Below are positions 25,613 through 32,517 of a stretch of 37,563 bases of DNA, piece by piece. Position 1 is the first letter of the stretch; each line of letters begins with the position of its first letter. A program made the position numbers and the translations under genes. This DNA is from Fusobacteriota bacterium (GTDB taxonomy: Bacteria > Bacillota > TC1): positions 1-37,563 of the forward strand of contig JAKEGG010000048.1 in assembly GCA_022615965.1 (NCBI GenBank), read 5' to 3'. A model generated the notes under the pieces. It was not told the origin of the DNA. It searched no databases and saw nothing but the letters and a program-made list of their open reading frames with translations.

Positions 25613-25624
25613 GGAGAAATAAAA

Positions 25625-26251
25625 ATGGCTAAAAGAGCATTGTTGATTCTAGGTTCATCTGACCTGGAAAAAGACAGGATATTTGAATATCTAGACCAAG
25701 ATACTATAATCATTGGTGTTGATTCAGGCTGTGATCTTTTATATGAATATTCAATTAAGCCAGACTATATTATTGGTGACTTTGATTCGATAGATAGTAA
25801 AGTGTTGGAATACTATCAAAAACTTAAAATTGATATAAAGATATTAAAGAAGGATAAAAACCTAACAGATGGTGAAGCCGCAGTTCTGTTAGCAAAAGAG
25901 CTGGGCTGTGATGAAATATATCTTGGCAGTACTCTTAAATCAGAAGAGACAGATCAACTAATAGGTAATATGCTTCTATTAACAAAATATATAGGTTTGT
26001 TATTGTTTAATAACAAGGAAATAATCAGTCTTCTGGATAAGGGATCATGTAAGCTAACTAAAGGAGATGGAGAGGTTTTTTCAATTATTCCACTGGAAAA
26101 ATGTTGGTTGATGATAAGTGGCAGTGCTTATGATGGAGAGTTTCAAGTTAGTCTTGGAGATACAAAGACCATGCGCAATCAAATAGTAGCTGACAATGTC
26201 TTGATCAACCTAAAGGAAGGTCGATCTATAATTATTCAAAGAAAGGAATAA
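25625..26251 (+). CDS. Thiamine pyrophosphokinase-like protein with eroded substrate motif
   Basis: 208 residues. The N-terminal half matches thiamine pyrophosphokinase: 'GVDSGCDLLYEYSIKPDYIIGDFDSID' (31-57, with the catalytic GDFDS) and 'KKDKNLTDGEAAVLLAKELGCDEIYL' (75-100; family form KDKTDTExAL). The next motif, usually GGRxDHxLAN, is here 'GSTLKSEETDQLIGN' (101-115), lacking the Arg and Asp-His. The C-terminal part, 'LGDTKTMRNQIVADN...GRSIIIQRKE', still fits the beta-domain of the family. It may be a TPK with altered specificity or a non-enzymatic relative. The GGAGA site (25613-25617) comes right after the rpsU terminator T-run, and no promoter is visible, so expression may depend on readthrough. 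Confidence 0.75.
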   Translation: MAKRALLILGSSDLEKDRIFEYLDQDTIIIGVDSGCDLLYEYSIKPDYIIGDFDSIDSKVLEYYQKLKIDIKILKKDKNLTDGEAAVLLAKELGCDEIYLGSTLKSEETDQLIGNMLLLTKYIGLLLFNNKEIISLLDKGSCKLTKGDGEVFSIIPLEKCWLMISGSAYDGEFQVSLGDTKTMRNQIVADNVLINLKEGRSIIIQRKE

Positions 26252-26285
26252 TGTAGATAAAACCAAAGATTATACATATAAATTA

Positions 26286-26294
26286 TGTTATAAT
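26286..26294 (+). promoter_or_regulatory. Extended -10 promoter upstream of phoH
   Basis: TGTTATAAT matches TGnTATAAT; a second TATAAT follows at 26295-26300. No clear -35. It lies 30 bases before phoH. Confidence 0.5.
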
Positions 26295-26323
26295 TATAAT
26301 AGTTTGTTTATTGGTGGTAACAA

Positions 26324-27277
26324 TTGATTAAAGAAAAAAGAATTGAAATCAACAGCTATGAAGATATAAAGGTTCTCTTTGGACAACAGGATCAAAATAA
26401 AGATCTGATTGAAGCTGAATTAGCTGTAGAATTAGAAATCAGAGATAATAATATAATAATCAAAGGTTTTGAAGATAATGTTCATAAAACAGGTCTGCTA
26501 CTGGAGTATTTGTTGATACAGATCAGTAATAGTAAAGAGCTTGACTTTAGAAGAGTTGAATATATCATTGAAGAACTGATGAATCAGGAACTGGAAATAT
26601 TATTTAAAGGTGAACTGTTTGAAAATCTGGCGGTAACCTACGATAATAAGATCATCAGGGCTAAATCCTTTGGACAAAAATACTATATTAATGCAATTAA
26701 AAACAATGATGTGGTTTTTGCCCTGGGTCCTGCGGGAACAGGTAAAACCTTTCTTGGGGTTTTAATGGCTGTTGAGGCCTTAAAAAAAAGAGAAATCAAA
26801 AAAATAATCTTAGTCAGACCTGCAGTTGAAGCAGGTGAACAGCTTGGTTTTCTACCTGGAGATCTTCAGGAGAAAATACAACCATATATCAAGCCTCTAT
26901 ATGATAGTCTTCACTATCTCCTTGGAGTTGAACAGGTTGATAAGTACATAGAAAAGAAAATAATTGAAATTGCACCTTTAGCCTATATGAGAGGTCGCAC
27001 CCTTGATGATGCTTACATAATTTTAGATGAAGGTCAGAACACAACAATCGACCAAATGAAAATGTTTTTAACCAGATTTGGCAATAATTCTAAAATCATC
27101 GTTACTGGTGACCCTAGTCAGAATGATTTGAAAAAAGATGAGATATCTGGTTTAATACACAGTACATCGATTTTATCTGACATTAAGGGGATAAAGGTAA
27201 TATATTTAAAGAATAAAGATATCGTAAGACATAGACTAGTGAGAAAAATAATTGAAGCTTACGAAGAACGGAGGTAA
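26324..27277 (+). CDS. phoH: PhoH-family ATPase (YbeZ-like)
   Basis: 317 residues. A KH-like N-terminal region precedes the P-loop: Walker A 'GPAGTGKT' (135-142), 'VRPAVEAGEQLGFLPGDLQEKIQPY' (PhoH signature, 164-188), Walker B 'YIILDEGQN' (231-239), and the sensor 'VTGDPSQNDL'. PhoH/YbeZ is an ATPase linked to the endonuclease YbeY and RNA metabolism; ybeY follows 3 bases later. The start is TTG at 26324, 6 bases after GGTGG (26313-26317); no ATG gives a full N-terminus. Confidence 0.95.
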   Translation: MIKEKRIEINSYEDIKVLFGQQDQNKDLIEAELAVELEIRDNNIIIKGFEDNVHKTGLLLEYLLIQISNSKELDFRRVEYIIEELMNQELEILFKGELFENLAVTYDNKIIRAKSFGQKYYINAIKNNDVVFALGPAGTGKTFLGVLMAVEALKKREIKKIILVRPAVEAGEQLGFLPGDLQEKIQPYIKPLYDSLHYLLGVEQVDKYIEKKIIEIAPLAYMRGRTLDDAYIILDEGQNTTIDQMKMFLTRFGNNSKIIVTGDPSQNDLKKDEISGLIHSTSILSDIKGIKVIYLKNKDIVRHRLVRKIIEAYEERR

Positions 27278-27280
27278 TGA

Positions 27281-27766
27281 TTGATTATGGATATAACTGT
27301 AATTGATGAACAAAAAAAAGTTGAGTTAGACAGTAAATTGCTGGAAACCATGGAACAGGTGGGAATAAAAGCTTTGTCTGAAGCTGGAACCATGGATAAT
27401 TATGAGGTTTCAGTGCTTGTTACAGATAATGAAGGTATCAGGAAGCTAAATAAGCAATATAGAAATAAAGACATAGAAACAGATGTATTAAGCTTTCCTC
27501 TTTTTGAAGAATCAGATGATTCAGAAGAGCCACTTTTTTTTAATGAGACAGAGGAAATAGTTTTAGGAGATATTGTAATATCTGCAGAAAAAGCTAAAGA
27601 ACAGAGTGAAGATTTTGGTCATTCCTTTGTCAGAGAAATGAGCTATTTGCTGGTTCATGGCATACTTCATCTACTAGGTTTTAGTCATGATGATGAAGAA
27701 GAAAAAGCCAATATGAGAGAAATGGAAGAAAAAATACTGTTAAAGCTGGATTTAGGCAGAGAATAA
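27281..27766 (+). CDS. ybeY: Endoribonuclease YbeY
   Basis: 161 residues. The zinc motif HGxLHxxGxxH is 'HGILHLLGFSH' with H126, H130 and H136. 'NKQYRNKDIETDVLSFP' and 'LGDIVISAEKAKEQ' are characteristic. It takes part in 16S rRNA maturation and ribosome quality control. The start is ambiguous: TTG at 27281 is 6 bases from GGAGG (27270-27274), while ATG at 27287 is 12 bases away. The TTG is favoured by spacing. A short acidic insert (about 77-92) precedes the LGDIVIS motif. The stop overlaps the cdd ATG. Confidence 0.95.
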   Translation: MIMDITVIDEQKKVELDSKLLETMEQVGIKALSEAGTMDNYEVSVLVTDNEGIRKLNKQYRNKDIETDVLSFPLFEESDDSEEPLFFNETEEIVLGDIVISAEKAKEQSEDFGHSFVREMSYLLVHGILHLLGFSHDDEEEKANMREMEEKILLKLDLGRE

Positions 27767-28146
27767 TGATTGACATCAATCTTCTTAAAGAAGCCTCAAA
27801 AAAAGTGCTGAATAATTCCTATAGTCCTTATTCAGGAATAAAGGTTGCCGCAGCAGTTTTAACTAAAAATGGAAATGTTTATACAGGTGTCAACGTGGAA
27901 AATAGCAGCTACGCCTTAACCTCCTGTGCAGAAAAAAATGCAATCATAAACAGCATTATCCATGGAGAAAAAGATTTTTTAGCTATGGCAGTATATACAG
28001 ATAGTCATTTGGTTAAAAGTCCTTGTGGTTCCTGCAGGCAATTTATTTTTGAATTCTCTAAGGACCTGCAGATATATTTCTATGGTCCAGATTACTATAA
28101 TGAATTTAATATCAAAGAACTTTTTCCTGAGGGGTTTAGCTTATGA
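27766..28146 (+). CDS. cdd: Cytidine deaminase
   Basis: 126 residues, tetrameric zinc-dependent type. Zinc ligands are C54 (in 'SCAEKNAI', with catalytic E56), and C87 and C90 in 'PCGSCRQ'. 'YSPYSGIKVAAAVLTKNG' and 'GVNVENSSYALT' bind substrate. It deaminates cytidine and deoxycytidine in pyrimidine salvage. The residue after the catalytic Glu is Lys rather than the Arg common in Gram-positive tetrameric enzymes, a conservative change. dgkA, which often lies between ybeY and cdd, is missing. It overlaps era by 4 bases. Confidence 0.95.
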   Translation: MIDINLLKEASKKVLNNSYSPYSGIKVAAAVLTKNGNVYTGVNVENSSYALTSCAEKNAIINSIIHGEKDFLAMAVYTDSHLVKSPCGSCRQFIFEFSKDLQIYFYGPDYYNEFNIKELFPEGFSL

Positions 28147-29042
28147 ATAAACAATTTAAATCAGGCTTCATAGCAATCATAGGCAGACCAAATGTAGGCA
28201 AGTCAACCTTGATCAATAATCTGGTTGGCAGAAAAATTGCCATCATGTCTGATAAACCTCAAACTACCAGAAATGAAGTTATAGGTATTCTAACAAAAAA
28301 AGATGAATACCAGCTAATATTTGTTGATACTCCAGGAATTCATAAGCCTAAAAATAATTTAGGTGAATTTATGATGAGTACAGTTAAAAAAAGCCTTAGA
28401 AATGCTGATTTGATAATATATATGGTTGATAGCAGCAAAAGCTTTGGCAGAGGTGAAGAGTATGTTATCGAAATATTAAAAGGACTTAAGACGCCGGTAA
28501 TACTAGCTATCAATAAAATTGATTTAGCTCCAAAAGAAGAGGTTTTACCGATTATCAAGCTTTACGAAGAACAAATCGATGTAGCAAACATAATTCCCAT
28601 ATCTGCTTTAAAAGCAGATAATATCGAAGAATTAAAGAAGAAAATACTGGATAATATTAAACCAGGACCACAGTATTATCCAGAGGAAGCAACCTCCTCT
28701 GTTGAAGAAAAAGATTTGGTAAGTGAAATCATTAGGGAAAAGATCCTCTTTTTAACCAAGGAGGAAGTACCTCATTCAGTAGCAGTTTCTGTAGAATTGA
28801 TTGAAGAGGAAGGTAATATGGTTAAGGTTTATGCTTCGATTTTCGTTGAGAGAAAATCTCAAAAAGGAATTTTAATTGGTAAACAAGGTAGTATGCTGAA
28901 AAAAATAGGGAAAATGTCTCGTGTTGAGCTGGAAAAGCTTTGGGGCATGAAGGTTTATCTTGATCTTTTGATCAAGGTTAAAGAAAACTGGCGAAAAAGG
29001 GATTCTGATTTAAAGAATTTTGGATTCAGGCAGGAAAAGTAA
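28143..29042 (+). CDS. era: GTPase Era
   Basis: 299 residues. G1 'GRPNVGKST' (14-22), G3 'DTPG' (62-65), G4 'NKID' (124-127), and a C-terminal KH domain with 'KGILIGKQGSMLKKIG', which binds the 3' end of 16S rRNA. Era acts in 30S assembly. It overlaps cdd by 4 bases and recO by 1. Complete and without oddities. Confidence 0.97.
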   Translation: MNKQFKSGFIAIIGRPNVGKSTLINNLVGRKIAIMSDKPQTTRNEVIGILTKKDEYQLIFVDTPGIHKPKNNLGEFMMSTVKKSLRNADLIIYMVDSSKSFGRGEEYVIEILKGLKTPVILAINKIDLAPKEEVLPIIKLYEEQIDVANIIPISALKADNIEELKKKILDNIKPGPQYYPEEATSSVEEKDLVSEIIREKILFLTKEEVPHSVAVSVELIEEEGNMVKVYASIFVERKSQKGILIGKQGSMLKKIGKMSRVELEKLWGMKVYLDLLIKVKENWRKRDSDLKNFGFRQEK

Positions 29043-29782
29043 TGGGTTCTGACAAGAGCATTTTAATTGAAGGAATTGTGATAAATACTGTTGATTATAG
29101 GGATTATGATAAAATCATAACTATATTTACCAAGGACAGAGGCAAGCTACAATTTTCTGCCAGAGGGGTCAGAAAAATAAACAGTAAAAACAGAAGCTCC
29201 ATAGATATTTTTATTTATGGTGAGTATCTTCTTAGTAAAGGCAAGGCATACTATATTTTAAATCAAGGTAAAACAATAGATGCTTTCAGATACCTTAGGA
29301 CAGATTTATTAAAAACTGCTGTGGCTATGACTATCAACATGTTTTTATTAAATATACTCTATGAAAATAATGCTCAAAAGGAAATATTTTCTCTTTATCT
29401 TTGGACCTTGAAACATTTAGAAAAATCCAGGGATCCTAGAATGCTGTTAAGATATTTTCTGGTTAAAGCCATTTTGTTTTTAGGACATAAACCACCATTA
29501 GCTGATTGTCATTATTGTGGGGAAAAACAGGGCAGTTTTTTTTATGATTTTAATAATGGGATATTAAGCTGTGGTAATTGCCGGAAAAGTGGCTTTGAAA
29601 TTGAAAGTCAACTCCTGGAGTTGTATAAGGCTTTAGAGTTAGATGATTTTAATTATCTGAGAAGTCAAAGCTATAATAAGAATAGTCTTGAAAAATTTGA
29701 TTATTTTTTAGGTAAATTGATTGAAGATTTAACAGATAAAAAGTTTACAGGCTTTGATTATCTGAAAAAATTGATTTTTTAA
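29042..29782 (+). CDS. recO: DNA repair protein RecO
   Basis: 246 residues. The N-terminal OB fold ('IEGIVINTVDYRDYDKIITIFTKDRGKLQFSARGVRK') is followed by a helical domain with a four-cysteine zinc site (C156, C159, C177, C180; 'CHYCG' and 'CGNC'). RecO loads RecA with RecR and anneals ssDNA. The N-terminal overlap with era (TAATG) is typical. The next gene starts 11 bases later. Confidence 0.95.
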   Translation: MGSDKSILIEGIVINTVDYRDYDKIITIFTKDRGKLQFSARGVRKINSKNRSSIDIFIYGEYLLSKGKAYYILNQGKTIDAFRYLRTDLLKTAVAMTINMFLLNILYENNAQKEIFSLYLWTLKHLEKSRDPRMLLRYFLVKAILFLGHKPPLADCHYCGEKQGSFFYDFNNGILSCGNCRKSGFEIESQLLELYKALELDDFNYLRSQSYNKNSLEKFDYFLGKLIEDLTDKKFTGFDYLKKLIF

Positions 29783-29793
29783 AATGGTTTGAT

Positions 29794-31635
29794 ATGATGA
29801 TGAAAATTAGACATAAAAATAATAATATTACAAATAAAGAATTAGACAGGCTGAAGTACAAATTAAATGGTGAGTTTTTCAACCTACTGGCTGATTTAAT
29901 ACTCTTATCCTATTCCAAGAAGGAGCTACAGTCCCTTTTAATAAAATCTACTGCTAATAAAGGTAGTTTTATTGAAAAGTCCAGTAGATTATTTCCTTTT
30001 GATTTAAGTGAAGAATTATTTTATGCCTATCAAGACATAAATAGGCTGAAATGGGAATATTTTGCCTTTTCTGTTGACAAGGCTTCTGGCTATGAAGCTA
30101 TTGCCTATACCCAAAATAATATTTTGGCAGTTGGCATCTCAGGTACAGATGGTAGCTATGAAGACGTGATGGACAATGATACCAGACTATTAGTGCCAAA
30201 AGGTGTCTTGATTCCTACTCAATTCAATGTGGTTAAAAGAAAACTTTTAGGCTTGATAAATAAATATAAGTTTAAGTATGGGCATTATCCAAAAGAAGTG
30301 GTGTTAGTTGGAAATTCCTTAGGTGGTGCTGTAGCCACTGTGGGTTATACTCAGCTTTATCCTTATTTAAGTATTTTAGGTATCAAAATAAAAGCTTTTA
30401 CTCATAACAGTGCTCCTTTAAGATATGAATATATTGAAGAAATCCTCAATAAAGCTGTCAAAATATATAAGCTGGAGTGGGATAGTAGTTTTGAGAAAGT
30501 CTTCTATAAAAATATCCTGAATATTATCAATGAAGATGATATGCTCAATAATATTATGATTAAAATTATTGATAGGATGGATAATTTTGGTCATGTAGGT
30601 AAATATGCCATTATTAAAGGGGAGAATAATCTACAGGAACAAAAAATACTCCATTATGCCTTAGAACATATCAATGTAAGACCAATAAGAAATATCAGCT
30701 TATCTGTTCATAAAAATATTGAATATTATTCTAAAAGGATGTTGGAAAGCTCAAAAGAAATCATTAAAAATGATATTGATTCATATATAGAAGATAAGAT
30801 AGTGATTGTTAAGGAATACAGCAGATTGTCTGATCGTATCAAAGGTTCCTTGGCTGGAGGTATGGTGCTGGAGCAACACTTTACAAAATCAACTGCCATT
30901 GGTGATGCCAGCTATTCTGTTATGGCAGTAGCTAAAGGGATAGTTGAGAATCCTGAAGATCCGATAAAAAGTATAGGTAAAAACCTGATTGAGTGGCATG
31001 CTCTTTATGCTAAAAATATTGGTAAAACTACTGAAGCAGCTATCAAAAATGCTTTGATCAAGGGCGATTTTTTTACTGGAGCAAAAATTGCTCATCAGGA
31101 GTTAAAAGAAAAATCTGCAGGTAATGCTTCTTTAAAAAGAACTGCTCCAATTGCTTTAGCCTATAGCAAGTTACAGGATGTAATCGATTTGTCTGGAATA
31201 CAATCAAATATGACCCATTTTGATGGCAAGGCTAAGGAAGCCTGTCAGTTATATTCCTGGCTCATCTATGAATTACTAACTGGAACAGATAAGGAAAAAA
31301 TCCTGGCAGATCTTTTTGCTAGCCATCTTTATTATGGTCAGTATAGAAAATTGGAATCTTTAAAAACTATAGATGATCCATGTTATGTGGTTGAAGCCTT
31401 GTTGGGGGCAATAACTATATTTTATCATTCTGATTCTTTTGAAGAGGCAATCAGACTTTTAAATATGCTTGATGATCCCTCGGAGCTGGCCTCTTTAACA
31501 GGAACACTATTAGGTGTTTGTTATGGTTATGGGAAAATTCCGAAAAAGATGCTTTTTAAAGTCGATTTTAAAGAAAAAATGAAAATGTATAAAATATCAA
31601 GTGAATTACTAAAGGTTAGGAGAAGTGAAAACTAA
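29794..31635 (+). CDS. Two-domain protein: lipase-3/DUF2974-like alpha/beta hydrolase fused to an ADP-ribosylglycohydrolase-like domain
   Basis: 613 residues, no named homologue recognised. N-terminal half (about 20-290): 'AVGISGTDGSYEDVMDND' resembles the oxyanion 'FRGT...DW..D' segment of class 3 lipases; 'LVGNSLGGAVA' is the nucleophile elbow (S175). D248/D249 in 'NIINEDDMLNN' and H267 in 'FGHVGKY' could complete the triad. C-terminal half (about 345-585): 'DRIKGSLAGG', 'IGDASYSVMAVAKGI', 'NIGKTTEAAI', 'GNASLKRTAPIALAY', 'THFDGKAKEACQLYSWLI', and 'SFEEAIRLLNMLDDPSELASLTGTLLGVCYG' follow the DraG/ARH motifs in order. The metal motifs are altered: TDD became GDA (370-372), and GGDxDT became LDDPSE (559-564). 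Three tandem ATGs at 29794-29802 lack a good ribosome binding site. Located between recO and glyQ, it abuts glyQ with no gap. No signal peptide is seen, so it is cytoplasmic. Function unknown. Confidence 0.85.
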   Translation: MMMKIRHKNNNITNKELDRLKYKLNGEFFNLLADLILLSYSKKELQSLLIKSTANKGSFIEKSSRLFPFDLSEELFYAYQDINRLKWEYFAFSVDKASGYEAIAYTQNNILAVGISGTDGSYEDVMDNDTRLLVPKGVLIPTQFNVVKRKLLGLINKYKFKYGHYPKEVVLVGNSLGGAVATVGYTQLYPYLSILGIKIKAFTHNSAPLRYEYIEEILNKAVKIYKLEWDSSFEKVFYKNILNIINEDDMLNNIMIKIIDRMDNFGHVGKYAIIKGENNLQEQKILHYALEHINVRPIRNISLSVHKNIEYYSKRMLESSKEIIKNDIDSYIEDKIVIVKEYSRLSDRIKGSLAGGMVLEQHFTKSTAIGDASYSVMAVAKGIVENPEDPIKSIGKNLIEWHALYAKNIGKTTEAAIKNALIKGDFFTGAKIAHQELKEKSAGNASLKRTAPIALAYSKLQDVIDLSGIQSNMTHFDGKAKEACQLYSWLIYELLTGTDKEKILADLFASHLYYGQYRKLESLKTIDDPCYVVEALLGAITIFYHSDSFEEAIRLLNMLDDPSELASLTGTLLGVCYGYGKIPKKMLFKVDFKEKMKMYKISSELLKVRRSEN

Positions 31636-32517
31636 ATGCTGACATTTCAAGATATGATTATGAAATTAAATGAATATTGGAGCAGTTCTGGTTGTATGAT
31701 CCAAATGCCTTATGATCTGGAAAAAGGTGCTGGGACGATGAACCCAAATACTTTTTTAAAAGCTATTGGTCCAGAACCATATGCTACTGCTTATGTTGAA
31801 CCATGTCGCAGACCAACTGATGGCAGGTATGGAGAAAATCCTAACAGATTACAACACTATTTCCAATATCAGGTGATCATCAAGCCAAGTCCTGATAATA
31901 TACAAGAGCTATATCTGAAAAGTTTAGAGTACATAGGTATAGATCCCTTGTTGCATGATATCAGGTTTGTAGAGGATAACTGGGAATCACCTACCTTAGG
32001 TGCCTGGGGTTTAGGTTGGGAAGTATGGCTTGATGGCATGGAAATATCTCAGTTTACCTATTTTCAACAATGCGGTGGCTTAAACTGTAGTCCAGTAACA
32101 GTGGAAATAACCTACGGTCTTGAGCGTATAGCTGCCTATATCCAGGAGCAGGATAGTGTTTATGATATTTTTTGGAATAATCAGGTTAAATATGGTGATA
32201 TCTATAAAAATAATGAGGTGCAATTTTCAACCTATAATTTTGAAGTTTCAAGTGAAGAAATTCTCCTTCAGCTATTTGATCTGTATGAAAAGGAGGCTGG
32301 AAATTGCCTTGAAGCAAAATTGGTTTTGCCAGCATATGATTATGTTTTAAAATGCTCTCATGCCTTTAATCTTTTAGATGCTCGTGGAGCCATAAGTGTA
32401 ACAGAGAGAACTAACTATATAGCCAGAATCAGAAACCTGGCCAAGGTATGTGCAGAAAGCTATTATGCCAGTAGAGAAGCTTTAGGCTTTCCACTTTTAA
32501 ATAAGGAGGAAATGTAA
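31636..32517 (+). CDS. glyQ: Glycyl-tRNA synthetase alpha subunit
   Basis: 293 residues, the bacterial alpha2beta2 type. '[35 protein letters not shown]' and '[30 protein letters not shown]' (class II motif 2) identify it, with motif 3 in '[15 protein letters not shown]'. The ATG is adjacent to the stop of the preceding two-domain gene, and AGGAG (31618-31622) is 13 bases away. There is no room for a T-box leader in front. The stop overlaps glyS by one base. Confidence 0.97.
   Translation: MLTFQDMIMKLNEYWSSSGCMIQMPYDLEKGAGTMNPNTFLKAIGPEPYATAYVEPCRRPTDGRYGENPNRLQHYFQYQVIIKPSPDNIQELYLKSLEYIGIDPLLHDIRFVEDNWESPTLGAWGLGWEVWLDGMEISQFTYFQQCGGLNCSPVTVEITYGLERIAAYIQEQDSVYDIFWNNQVKYGDIYKNNEVQFSTYNFEVSSEEILLQLFDLYEKEAGNCLEAKLVLPAYDYVLKCSHAFNLLDARGAISVTERTNYIARIRNLAKVCAESYYASREALGFPLLNKEEM

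Noticed and set aside
31590-31640. T-box leader before glyQ
   Set aside because: The previous gene ends directly at the glyQ ATG, leaving no leader; no specifier or antiterminator sequence (TGGNACCGCG type) is visible.
32156-32350. Forward open frame of 64 codons inside glyQ
   Set aside because: Wholly inside glyQ in another frame, composed of repeated Ile/Phe/Met without any family signal.
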